Shown here: positions 23,820 through 37,200 of the stretch, piece by piece
Position numbering within the stretch: position 1 is the stretch's first letter
Layout of the letters: each line of letters starts with the position of its first letter
Assembly (NCBI RefSeq): GCF_910592395.1
Contig: NC_088314.1
Span: forward strand, 6,634,001-6,698,000
Direction of reading: 5' to 3'
Source of the DNA: Lineus longissimus
Lineage: Eukaryota > Nemertea > Pilidiophora > Heteronemertea > Lineidae
Length of the DNA: 64,000 bases
The notes under the pieces: generated by a model
Told to the model about the DNA's origin: nothing
Databases searched by the model: none
Seen by the model: the letters and a program-made list of their open reading frames with translations, nothing else
Translations under genes and position numbers: made by a program

Positions 23820-23825
23820 AATAAA
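23820..23825 (+). terminator. Poly(A) signal of TMEM26-like gene
   Basis: AATAAA, repeated as AATAAATAAATAA, lies 156 nt after the stop codon in an AT-rich setting followed by a T-rich stretch. Confidence 0.55.
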
Positions 23826-24187
23826 TAAATAACTTTTTGACTTTTTGACTCATTCAGTGAGGTGAAATAAAAATGAAGCTAAGAACAAGGTAGTCTTTTG
23901 AGAACATGTCTTCCCACTTAAGTCCTTAATGGTTTTCCCACTTAAGCCCTAAGAGTTTTCGTGAATGGTTCAAGTTTTTAATTGAAATTGAGGGATTAAT
24001 CCATCACATGAATATTCGGTCTCCACCCAAACATCACCTTAAAAGTTGAGCTGTTCAAGTAGGCCTATTGTTCAGATCTCAAAGAACGTTAACGAGAATG
24101 TCAGTCAATTCGTTAAAGATTTTGTGTAAATTTTGTCTAGGGCACTAATTGCTGGTAAATTATATATTCTAATTGCTGTGTTGAATA

Positions 24188-24310
24188 GACCTTATGTACA
24201 TACACGTGTACATGCATGTGCACATGTACATTACATATTACATGTACATAAACATACTAGTATGCACATGTACATGCACATGTTCATGTGTGTATGCACA
24301 TACACAAGTA
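24188..24310. repeat. TACATG/CACATG microsatellite-like tract
   Basis: A degenerate array of TACATG, CACATG and TGTACA words lies here, including CATGCATGTGCACATGTACA. The same short palindromes recur all over the window, for example at 49484-49511. Confidence 0.7.
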
Positions 24311-27300
24311 AATGCACGTATTTCATTGACTCTCATCCGAATGACCAGTTCAGTCCAGGGTTTCACCAGCAACCTACCAATGCATTGCCGATATTTATAG
24401 TTTTGTTAAATACAAAAATCAGTCCCAACCATGTGCATCAATGAAATACAGGTTGTGCAAGGTGTTGAAGTTGTTTTTTTTTCTCATTATAATGTGGACA
24501 AGCTGTAAGCTACTCAATGTCCTATGTCCAACACTTGGCCCAATTCCCCGCATGATCCATTTATATTTCATCCGGTTTTCGGATATACTGAATCAAGTCT
24601 TACATACGGGCAATTATTTTCCAGTCATAGGCCCTGAATCAGTATTTTCAGAAAATGGGTCTAGTTAAAACATTGATAGTGTGCAGCGGGTTTAAATCGA
24701 TTCCATCTTGCCGCCGTCTTGGTTTTCACGACCACGAGAGTCCAGTAGAAACTTTGTTCCGGAATGTACGTACATTAGTACACGAACGATGTACACATTT
24801 GTAACCGCAGTCACAACCAAAAACTATGTTAAACGTCAAAGGTAATAGGCCTTGCCGTAATTTTTTGACGCCAATCAGATGGATTTTGGTATGCATACTA
24901 TTTTTATATCACTCATTTTTGACGTTACATTCAATACCTCTTTCGTAAATTGTAAAATATCGAATTCAAGACGAAATTTGAAATTTTTGAACGAGTGAAC
25001 CTTGCCTTTAACATCAGTTTTACTGGTCAGCAGTGGTCCAGAAGGTCGACAGACATAGTGTTTCTATTTTCCAGAGTAACATATGTATGTATCGTGTATA
25101 TGAATAATCCACCATCATAAATGAGCATTATAATAACATCATATAGAATCATTATATTGTTTAGATAATAGTATATATTAGTTGTGATGTTGTAAGTTTA
25201 CTGGAAACTAATCACTTTTACACAGCGTGATAACCGGACGTTTGGTCATGGTGGCGTTATGGAAGGATATATTTTTCTGACATCTGACAAAAATATCTCC
25301 TGATCCGAAACCTGAAGACCCAAATTACTGCTGGAGGAAAGTGGAAAATGATTGAGTAAAAGTTGATATATGGTATATTAATTTATTTCAACTTATTTGA
25401 TTTAGTTTATAGGCATGGCCGGAAATATACGATGCGGCATTCAATAAGAAAAATCAGATCTACCAATCAGTGTGAGCAAGAATTCGTAATTCTTTGTGTG
25501 AGTCAATCTTTCACGAATGTATATAATGTATAACTGCACAAATGTAAAATAATCAGTAGAGAATAAAAAAATATTATTGCTTTCATTCCATCGTTTGCAT
25601 GAATCTACCAGATTAGTTACTGTGTGTCGCCGATATCGACGAAGCGAATTTTGATCAGCACTATATTTACGCTTGTACGAGGAATGGTTTATTCAAGTCA
25701 AAACTAATCCTGTTTGGAAACTGTTGCTATGAAACACTCACATACCACCACCAGATCCTGTACGGGCCCAAGCTCCTGCCTACAGTCACTCGTTGAGGCG
25801 TTAATCAAGGTTAGGGGCAAGCGCTTGAACGTACCATGTACAAGTGCCATCCGCGCCCTGGTATAAACGAGGGTTGTTCATTGTAGGTATCCGGCCCTAA
25901 ATCTGCTCGACAATTTTCGAAACACGCGAAACGCTGCTATTTCTTGCCAGCTTTGTAAATGGAAACAGGTAAAAGGACGACTAACCATAGTGTTGACGGG
26001 TTCAAATGAAATGCATGATGTTTTGACCAGGAATGAATATTTTCTTTGACAGGAACATGACGTAGCAAAGATTGGCAAATACGGGGAATGAATAGGGCAC
26101 TACCATCACCTTGGCAACTAATGTTGGTTGTGAGTTGCGCCAGTTCCGGTCTGGCCGGGACCTTGTACAAATTACGGAGAAAGAAGGAAATCAATTGTAT
26201 ATACCATAATTGAAATGAATGAAGTGAAAAATTGGTTTGACCACTTTTATTACCAGTGAATATCCCAGACTGTCGAACCACCAATCAAACATCGATTGAG
26301 TGAAGTTATACCCATTAGGGTAGACATAAAGGGTGGTGCAGCGTTCAATATTCTGTTACCAGAAGCGAACTAAAAGGTATCGTTGTTACTAAGGGAAAGT
26401 GCACGCAAAATATCTCGCAATATAGAGGCTTTGTAACTTTTATTTGGCATCCCGTTTTAAACCCCCCCCCCCAATGATTTGTGACTGTTTCCAGAGGAAA
26501 CATCGAAAGAGCCAAAATTTAAGTAGGCGGTTTACAAGCAACGGTATCTTCCATATCTTTGAGAGTCCGAGCCCTCTATTTCACAGCGGCTGTACTTGAT
26601 GCAGTGGAAAGTGATCGATGTCGGCGTCGTCACCAGTAACCAATGAAAACCGTAACACCAGTTCCAATTATTTGCTCGAGATGGCAATCGCCATAGCCTG
26701 GCTATGAGACCGAAGAAAATCTCTAACCTGACATGAAAGTCTTCGTGGTTCAACACTTTCGATCTGGTGGTGACGTGTTCGACTCCCCGTGAAGCCATCA
26801 ATTTTTCCTTCTCATCATTTTCTTGTTTGATTGCTTCAAAATTTATAATAGGCTTTTAATGCTTCAAAAGTCAAATGCAAACAAATATGAATTAGTACTA
26901 CATCAGTACAACGGTCGCGTTACTGATACGCGTCAAGGACTGAAAGCTGTTATTCTACAATTACTCCCGGGTGGATGAGCCTTTAGGGAAACCCTTTAGG
27001 CAACAAGATATATATTCAGTGTTTAGTTCTAAAAAACGAAACATATCAAGTTACTTTTAATGACAATTTTTTTAAACTGCAATTAAGAAACTGATATCAT
27101 TACAATACAACCTAAACTTTCGGCCTTCAACAACCACACCCAAAGGAACCAGTACACCCATTGTCTTAAAGGGATGGCAACACGCGGTGGCGACACCGTA
27201 CCTTTAGTCTATCATTGCCGTTAAGAAACAAAAAACTATTGGCTAAGCCAACGTATTAGTATTAATATGGCTTAAAAACCATGCAAAGGATTTGATTCGA

Positions 27301-28148
27301 CTTGAATTGCGTCCAGAGTAACATTATTTATAATTTGAACGGGACTTGTGGTGCGCTTCAGTGCTCCAGGCCTCTGTCGCCTAGAGAAACCAGCCTACTT
27401 AGGCCTGGGTGTCGTGGACGAAATCGCATGGACAATAAGGCCTAACCATTCTTTGAACCCCCATTGAGCGAAAGAAACCCAACAGTCAAGGTATAGACCC
27501 GTATGTGTGTTACAACAACACTGGTGGTTTAAGTTGAGTTTAATGCTATGGATGACAGTTCAATGCTAGCCCTTAACGCGGCTAAACCGCCGATGGATAT
27601 GACGCCAATTAACATTCGAAGGCGGGAAAAGTAGCCGAGTAGGCCTATTGACTGGTCGAATGTACAGCAAGGGATATTCCATCATCTAGCAGATGCGGGA
27701 ACATTGAACAAGTGGTCAGCGCGGTACGAATCGTCCTGGTCTTCATTGGATAGATATTCGTGAAGGTAACTGAATCTTACCGGTTAGCATTCGCTGGACG
27801 AAATATGTGATCGACGATAACGGATTTCACTGAACGGTTTCTGTGCTTACCAAGGCAACGTAGCAAAGGTGGTCGGTGTAGCCACCAATTGGTTGACAGG
27901 CAAATCAGCAGCATTCAAAACTGTTTCGCTGTATTAAGTGAGATGGTAATGCCGTGACCGTGAGGCGACGTGGCAAAAGAATACTTAGTAGTTATCGCTA
28001 TTTCTAGTACTCTGGATGTAAATAAATATCGATCTCTTTTTGTGCTAAGTGTCACGGGTTAGCAGTAAAATAATCTATTGGTCGGAATATTTCTTACAAG
28101 AGGTTTAAGGAAGGGGGTATAGGAAAAGTTGCCCTTTCGACGCAGAAT

Positions 28149-28158
28149 ATTTATATAC
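28149..28158 (+). promoter_or_regulatory. Possible TATA element of the large gene
   Basis: TATTTATATACG lies about 120 nt upstream of ATG 28271. A start about 30 nt downstream would leave a 5' UTR of roughly 90 nt. This is the only TATA-like word close upstream, and no transcript evidence exists. Confidence 0.25.
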
Positions 28159-28270
28159 GTGTAATCCCGCTGCATCATTCGCTAGGCTTTCTTATCTCCT
28201 CGAGAGCATGGGAAGAAATTGCACAATGCAGTACAGTTGATTACGGATATCCCGAGAGCACAACTGAAGA

Positions 28271-31200
28271 ATGGCAGACAGGACTGTCTTACCCCCGATA
28301 GGACCCGGGGGTATGCTCAGTCAGTCGTACAACAGCCAAGACTCGCGGCCCTCAAGTAGGAGTTCAACGACGAGCACGGCCTACACGTGGGCTCCCCCGC
28401 CTTCAGCAGGTGAGTAAAAACAATTATCTGGATTTCATACACGATACTTATTCTTTGCTGTCATCAAAATACATGTAACATCGTATTGTCAATTCAGATA
28501 GCGTATTCTAAAGTTTCCTTAATAACAACATATCGCTATCACAGTCCGTGTTTCTAAGGAAACAAAAAAATCGTGTGTCCTGCAGTAGATCTGACACAAC
28601 TAGACAACCTGACAACCACTCCGTCCGAAACAATATGCGCTTCCATGGCAATTATGGAACTTACGTGTTTAAATATTAGCTCACAATCCAAATATTAATT
28701 TTGCAAGCACCGCAACAAGTAACGGCGAACTATCATATTGGTTCATGCTATGTTTCTGATGACTTCATATGCGTATACTTTTTGTGCCTCTTTTATTTAC
28801 GTTGAGCGAAGAACCGAGGTCGTCTTTAACATGTTTAATGAGTATTCGCAGTCTGTACGTGACATGAAAAATAAAGACTGTTTACAGCGGTCTGATCAGC
28901 TGCATCGGATAAGAAGCTGACAGTACCACGTCAATTAGGTACATTTTGTAACTCCTTATGCATATATTGGGTTGATAGTGTAACACTAAAGTGCCATTGA
29001 TCTTGTAAATGTTTGTGTTTGACGCTGAAATCGTGTTGGATGGCTATTGTGTATGTTGTTGCGGTGTTACGCTGTTTATTGTACATCGATCTAGAGTTCA
29101 CCATGATTTGATTCGCTGTGGAATTGATATTGATGTACCCTGCAGTTCCACGACCATCTTGATTTTACCATGTTTTGATTCGCTATAGAATTGATATTGA
29201 TGTACTGTGCATGTTCCATGTCCGTAGCCATATACCGTCAGCTTGGAATTCCAGGATGCTCCAGGTCCCCAGGGGGTGTGAGGACGTGTTGGGAACACCA
29301 AGTATATCATATATACACAGGGAAACAACATTTGAACTCAACGTCACCTCATATTTAAAGGGTTTCACCCTAGAAGTACATGTATATGTAACGTTAAACA
29401 TGTTAAATGGTGATTTAGTATACGCGAATAAGTTTACCAAAACGATGCGTATGTTATGTTCAAATTGATATCCACACAAGTGATTTCTTGATATTAATTT
29501 CAATTCATCCTAAACTGCCGAAATTATCAGTACATTTTGCATGAGCGACTCTATACACATACCATATCAATTTACAGCTAAATTTAAAAAGAAAAAAACC
29601 AGTTCGATGGTGCTATCTCAATGATTTCTTAAACGTGTATATTATATCATTTTCTACAATAAGCACTATCAGTCTTAGAAATCGAATTGTAAGGATGAAT
29701 TCATTGGTCGAGAAGACACCAATGAGTGTATGAAGAATCATAAGAATGCCAATTTATATCGAATACAAATGCGATACAAGGCTAGTATATTAGCTAGCAA
29801 CAGTTGAAGAATGGACACTAATATAAAACATGCTGGTATGGAAATTGGTATGAAAACTTGATTGATGTGAGCAATGCAAAAGGGTGACAAGTTTGTTGTG
29901 TCGAGCTAGACTGTTTAACACTACTGCCACTTTATATTTGAATGGGGGCTAATAAAATTTCTAGATTAAAATCTCATAAACAAGTTTAATGTTCTAATGA
30001 AGGGGACGATTTAGAGATTTAGAATCTCTTTATCAAATAAATTTAAAGTTCAAATAAGGTGACGATTTCGCTATTTGAAATGTTATAAACTACTTTTGAC
30101 TTTTTACTGGCAAGATTAGTACTTTTTCAGTTTATGATATTCCTTGACGATCGTGAAAATGTTCATGCGTGATGATAACTCATGAACATATACATTTGTG
30201 TACAGTCAAATTAGTGTTAATGTTTGAAAGATATATTTCTAAGGACCGGTTAGTTAGGTAAGTAACAATAGAGACCATTCAATATGCATTGTAGGCCCGA
30301 CTCACACGTGACTTTATACTTTCAGCTGGTCACGATGGCAAGCCATGATATAATATTTTGATATCTTGGAGGTATCGAATCTCATGAGCTTCGACACTGG
30401 CCAAACCAGAAGTCATGAATACCGTACTACAAAACACAACACAAAAGAATATAAAAGAATCTGAAATAGTTTTCAATAAAATTATATGCCACTCGCTGTA
30501 TTTCAAAAAGGCCTGCTGTGAACTATTTTACATGAATGAGCAATTTTCTGTACGGATTTCGTGACCTATTATAAATATTATATTAGAGCTTCATAATCTC
30601 CTTACAAAGCAATGGAGCCATAATGTGTGATAATTGAGATTTTCGAAAAATATGTTTAAGTAGAGTGAGTTTGTTGAATGGGGTGGGTTTTTATGCTCAC
30701 ACATGGGCGGAGTGATTCTGCAGGTCATTCTCCAAAGCTGACATCATATTCGCGATCGAACATATTCTCTCTGCTCGTATTTGCTTCCATTATTGTACGT
30801 GCATTATATATGTTCCAATCAGAGCGCCTGAAACTATGTTTTATTTTGACAGTTGAATTAGAAAATGTCGCCAATAAAAACACGCCAGATTGTATTTGTA
30901 TTTCCTGTGTTTTCTAAATCGACTTCTCTCGCCCGTGTGGTGAAGTACTGTACCAATTCCATTGATTAGAGTGAAACCAAATCAATATTGAAAATACCCG
31001 CCGGAGAAGTTCCCTGCTAATATCGTGTCACGAATGACCCTGTCACCGGGCTGTTACCAAATTCTGGTTAAAACTTCAGTTCTTCTCGACCCAACTTAAA
31101 TCTCAGATTAAGTAAGTTTACCATCAATACGAATAGAGTAATACTGATGCTTCGAACCTCAATCTATCATAAATTCCCGGGCAAAAATTGTCTAAGATTT

Positions 31201-34200
31201 TCTTTGCACTGGTCTCAATACCAGATCTGTTGTCGTGAAGGTCGCCAAGCAGTTAATTTGACCCTCCAGCTGTCATGCCGATGTTATGACAGATAGTATT
31301 ATTTGTTATCATACTAGTATTTAAACGTGCTTGCAACATTATTCAAGACTTATTGCCATTTTGGCCCTTATGAACAAATGTTTACAGCCAACAAATAAGC
31401 AAAATGGCCGTCACTCTAATGTTCAAGACTTATAATCAATTTTGCTGTTTGCTGGACCCGTTGTTAGCACACTTAATTGGGTAATTTTAAAGCAAATGTG
31501 TTAGTTCTTGCTTTAGGGCCAAGGAATTCTTTATTTTTGTTATTTCTAAGGGCTTCTAACCTTAGGTGCGCAGGCTATTTTATATCTTATTGGAGGTATT
31601 GCTTAACCAACACGTCCCGATAAATAAAAAAAATCAAATGACACTCGCACGGGTCCCCAAAGTGATTTTTCGAACATAACTACTTGTAGCTACGCTTAGT
31701 AAATCTGATTTTCGTGTAAAATGCCCGTCACTCTGCTGGTTAGGGACTATCAGACTAATTAGAATACATTGTAAAAGAAAAGGTCAAGGCGTTCACAAAC
31801 CGGCCTGGGCCCGGACACTCAGTCAAAGAGGGTCACTTAAAGGTCCTCGATTGTTCTTGGTAGAAAAGCAGAAAGCATTATTAAAAACATACAGGCAAAT
31901 CTGATATGTTTTTTTGTATTATATATAAAGAAGCCATGCTTACATTACTGTGTTATGCATGCTCATGTCATGCTCATTAGTCATAACGGACGACTTTCAA
32001 AGATTCCATTGATTCTAATTCAAAGTAAGTCCCTAAGCCACTTTTGACGGCAGAAATGTTGGTTTTATTCTAAGAAGATTTACTTATTCTTCAAATGTTC
32101 TATAACGCTTGATTTTTGGCTCAAAAGGACCAAAGGGTAATTGCAAATGTGTAGCAGACACACTTCAAGTCATAAGAGATGTAAGCCACAAATTACATTC
32201 GCCAGTTCGAATCGACGCAGAAAAATCACAGACCTAATTTTGTGTACATTAACACATGTAACACAGTGCGGTCATTTACGTAATACAGTTTTAAAAAGGT
32301 TCTTCTGCTAACAAAATTGTTATCGTTGCCCCGCTTCTTTTCAGTAAAGTTGCCAATGGTTAAGATTTCCAAACGCAAAAAAGTACGATTCCGAAAATCT
32401 ACTCCTTGTTATCTTACCCCACCCGAAGAACCTGAAAGTATGAGTTTCTAGATAGAACGGTGTGCGTTTGTTTCATGATGTAGCCTATAGAGTGTGACGA
32501 TTCAGTTTGGAAAATACGCATTGTAAGTCCATCTGTTTTCCTCTTCTGTGGATCAACAATGATTAGGGACATGTTACTACTATACAATTATAGGGATGAC
32601 AGGTTGACAAGCTGACCGGATACCCCTATTACCCCACGTAAACCCGATTTCAAAGTGTACCGCAGAACCGGAACAAACGAATAGACCTACAAGGCGTTTT
32701 CTGTTGAGTAAATCATCACACTGGTATAGAACCGGCAGAAGATATGATTGAAGTGTGTCACAACTAGTGCTCTCAAATATTAGTTGATTAGTAGCAGGAT
32801 GAATCTATTTGGCATGATTCTATAGAGACATTTTATAGAGTTTTTGTTGTTGTTTTCGTGTTCGTTATGCTTGCTCTGCAGCCATAGCTATTTTACTTAA
32901 TACTTGATGATTGCCAGCAACAATTCCGTTGGCTGTATCATGAACCCATTTTAATTTATAACTACATGTAAGAGGATAGAAGGTTTTTTAGTTCAAAAGA
33001 AAACCAGACCTCAAGAAGGCTCAAAGTAAAAGTATTACTCTGAGAAGAAAAGCAAATGAAATATTTGTATGCTAGTAATACATAAGTGTGGTAACAGTGG
33101 TTACGGTTCATGTTTAATGTTGAAGAAGGCATAAATCCTTATTCCATGTCTCTATTTGTACTGCAAGTGAATGATAGTGTAAGATGACAGAGGTTACCTG
33201 TAGTAAATATATAATTTGGTAAATCTAATTGTAAATAATGAAATGCTGTTTGCCTAACTAATGTTTCGACAAATATTAGTCATTTTTTTATATGACAAAA
33301 TGCAAATAGATCCGAATAGAACCGTTGGACTAAAATACAAATAGTTGTCAGGGTTTGTTTATAGAGCAAAATGTCCAGAGTGAGTATGTACATAATTCAA
33401 TTGTTGTGATGATTGACTCAAAAAATCAAACCAAATCAATTATATTCATTGACGCCTTATAAAAACGACATTTCATATCAGTTAAACATAATCAGTCTTT
33501 CAAATTATATTTGAAAGACTTTCACTTAAGCAAGTTGCAAAAAAGATTAGTAAGAAAGTAGTGAAGGATTTTTTGAGTGTTTTTCCAGTCCATACAAAGG
33601 GAAGAAGAAGTGCAAGTGCTGCCTTGTTATAGACAAGTGTAAAATTATTATAGAACAAATTGATTTCAATTCTACTTTACTGAGAGTACGAACTAGGCAT
33701 AGAAACCTTGCTTTAGATAATGCAAATGATTCTGATTAAAACAACATTTTTATTTTAGACGAAATCGGCGAAAGCCAAGGTATGTTTAGTGATCTTATGC
33801 TTGTTTGAAATATTTAGTACATTCTTTTAATACTTCTTTCTGGTTTTGGTTTATTCTGGGGTCATATCTACCTTTTTGGTGACGGATACTTATAGTGCTT
33901 TTAATGTTTTAAATAGCTAGTACCTTCTTTTGATAACTCTTTCTGGTTTAGTTTATTTGGAGTCATTTCCGGGCCATTTCTATAACCAGTGAAAGGGAAA
34001 CATTATTTCATACTTGTTTGATACATAGTTTTACATGCATTGGCTATTGCGCTGTCATAACACTTTGAAGGTTAGATATGTCTTCTCTGGGATTTCAAAC
34101 AGTTCGTATCTGCCATCTTGTTAAATGGTTCTTTTAGCCTGATATATCTAGATAATAGCTAAGGTTATGAACACAGAAATTTGAACAGAAATCACGCTGT

Positions 34201-37200
34201 TGTCGACCATGGCCATACTTAATGCGCAAAGTTCAGATCGTTAGCCTGAGAAGCGGATTAAACCAGATCCGCTAAGAAAAATTAAATAGTGTCGAACAAC
34301 GGTTTAAATTTTTCTAAGTAAATTGGTTTTTGGCTTGACTAGGCCTCTTACGTCTTGTCGAGCGAATTTAGGAATTATATGACTGTAAGTTTATGATCTG
34401 TGGGCCAGTATACTCCGTCAATCGTATACGAAGCTTTCAGCGAGGGTAGCGAAACCTGCCTATTGTACTGTGAACATGGTGTACGAATTTCTTTCTATTC
34501 ACTCACGATATTCGAAAAATGAAAGCATATTTGCTTAAACCTTTTACAAGCACCATGAATAAATTTGTGAATATATAATTCCTAAAAAAACACTCTTTAT
34601 AGCGCTAGATAACTGATCTTCTTGAATGATAAAAGCACCTAAGTGATATTTCAGTACTTCCCAAATCGTTTGATAAAGTAATTTAAGACCATTAGGAAAG
34701 ATTTCCATGTGATGCTCTTCATCAATTTACAATGGACGCCCAGCGGCGTTTCCATGTACTATCAGGCACATAAATGTTCAGATGTTCAATTTGAATACAC
34801 TGCATGCACGATTGTGAATATTTGAAGAAAAAAAAGATTGTTACACATTTTGTGCCGGATAATAAGTACGTTAGTTGATGAACTAAATCTTTTGAAGCCC
34901 GCCAAATAGATATATGATAAAACTGATCCACTGTTCAACATATTTTGAACTGGTAGACTTTTTGTTCACCGAATAATATTACGATTTTTTATTAAATTTA
35001 ACTTGTTAATTTCCCTTTCAGATCACCATGGCTTCTATCGGGCCAACAATCGCTCAACTACCCGCTCAAACAACGGGCGAGTCGTCAAGCTCCCCGCCAT
35101 TAACAAAGGAAAGAACGGGCCAGGAATCAGCCACGCTTCAGTGAGTTTTATAAGACTTCATATTACTATCAAGTTGAAAATTTAAAAAACTTTACAGGCA
35201 TTACTTTTCTCGAAAGCAAAGGTTAGGAAGTAAAAGAACTTTTGATTTTTACTCATGCCAAGTCTTTCATATAGTGTACATGTAGCTGTCTATGGTAAAG
35301 TCAGGTCTGGCTCTAAACCCATATTGCTTAGATAGGCCTTAGTCAATGACTTTGATTCCATCTTTCATGCCTTCATAACTTGAAATTCTGTGTACCATGA
35401 AATTACTTGTGCTCTGAGATTTATAGTCTCGTACTGTGCATTACTCGGTCAGTTACTATAGTAAATGGTTACCTTAGGTAAAAAATCATTATCACCGACT
35501 CTCGCATCATTTGTATAAAACTTAATGACATAAGTGTGTAACAAAAATGTCTGCAAGCAACACCATGGAGCTTGTTTATCGAGTGTCATGACAACCATAA
35601 AATCTGTCACGTCAAGCACTTCCGGTTGATGGTTCTCGGTATCGAAAAAAGTGAGGATCTGTTAACGGTGCAGTTATAGTCTGTCTGAATTTAAGAACGA
35701 CCATGTGCAAGATATCTTATTAAAGAATCCGAGCCGGTCGTTGATCAGTGTATATTTACATGTACATGGTATATTGAGGTTAAGTTGCAATTCAAGTTTT
35801 ACGTCTGGGGGAAGCGAGAAAACTTATTTGTCTTTTTACGCTTTAAATTTTACGCTTCATGCGCAGGCTCACTGCACTATCTACACTCACAACACAAACA
35901 ACGACCAACTTTTAGAACTTAAATATCAAATCAAAGTCAAATCTTTTAATCTAATGTGTTTCAAGTCCAAAACAAAAACTCTCCCCTGTCACGATATAAC
36001 CAGTTAATCTAAATGATTAATGTAGGACATGCTGAGTTGCTCTCGGCCTATCAAATATCACATCAAGCAAAGTATAGTTTCAAATGTAATGAAAACCAAT
36101 TTAATTTGGTAATCAATCTTTTCATTCAATCACAGATCAAAAGCTCAATAACTAAGACTATCTATGTGTACTTCAAGTAGAATTGATTATTTTAGTCAAC
36201 TTCGTATATACCTGTGGATTCGGTATATTAAGTTCATCTGATCATTCCCTGTATGGATAATAAACGTGGAAACAGTTTCTTGTCAGTTTGATGTTATGAA
36301 AAATATTGAAAACGTCAAAATGTTGAACTGGTCTATTGTTGTTAATATCAATATCATCAACAAAATCTCTCATTAATGAAATCGTATGATCTGTTATACA
36401 TATGTCATGAAAATTGTGAATCGTATCATACCGATCTCAGTCTAGAATGTTCTATAACCTTCCTGTTGATCTATTGAGATGGGTTTAATGATAGTCCTAT
36501 ACCATTTATCAACCGTTCGCTATGTTTTGGGCTATACTGAGCACAAACTACTGATCGGAGCCTCTCGAACAAGCAGGGTTTTGTATTTCTGTAACCATCG
36601 TAACAAAATATTTGGGGCATCAAGGGCCTCCGAACTGAAGAAGTTTTTATTCATTTCTGCAATGAGAATGGCATCCAGCGAAGCTCTGATCAGTAAGAAC
36701 CAAACCTCACAGAAATACAGCGAGCGCAAGACGAACAAACGTTGTCGAATAGGCTATATCATAGGCCTAAATAGGTTCGATGGGTAATGATATCATACTG
36801 TCATTCTAACAGCAGTGGGTCAAAAGAGCTGACTAAAGAGGAATACAAGGGTCGACAACCCTTGGCAACTTTGGTTTCATAATTACCTAATTATCAGTCA
36901 GGATACGAACATGTTTGAAAGCCACTTCAAACATATCAATTTATCGCTGCCAGCACGACGACACCAGCTTGACCTATTTCCGCAGGCTTTTTCAATGGAA
37001 GCGTAAAATTGGACACCACCCATAGCCTGTCCCCCGCTGGTCAAGTCTATCGACCTGGGCATCTTGGTACAATGTTGTTATCATATCGCCTGAAGTTGTT
37101 TGGTTGGAATGGTTTCTTTTGTAACATTCTTTTGCGCTAAGGATTTTTTTCATCTGCTATCCGCTAATTTTGACTGAACGCGGAATATTTGTTACTTAAA

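Larger units (their letters stand above)
23850..28270. other. Intergenic stretch upstream of the large gene
   Basis: No coding exon is supported. It contains a TACATG-type microsatellite (24188-24310), a C12 run near 26461, and a possible B-box-like GTGTTCGACTCCC near 26777 without a clear A box. The minus-strand frames at 25878-26284 and 26532-26801 show no domains and no splice context. Confidence 0.5.

Noticed and set aside
26532-26801. Minus-strand frame, and a B-box-like GTGTTCGACTCCC on the plus strand
   Set aside because: No A box with proper spacing and no cloverleaf fold. The frame has no domain and no splice signals.
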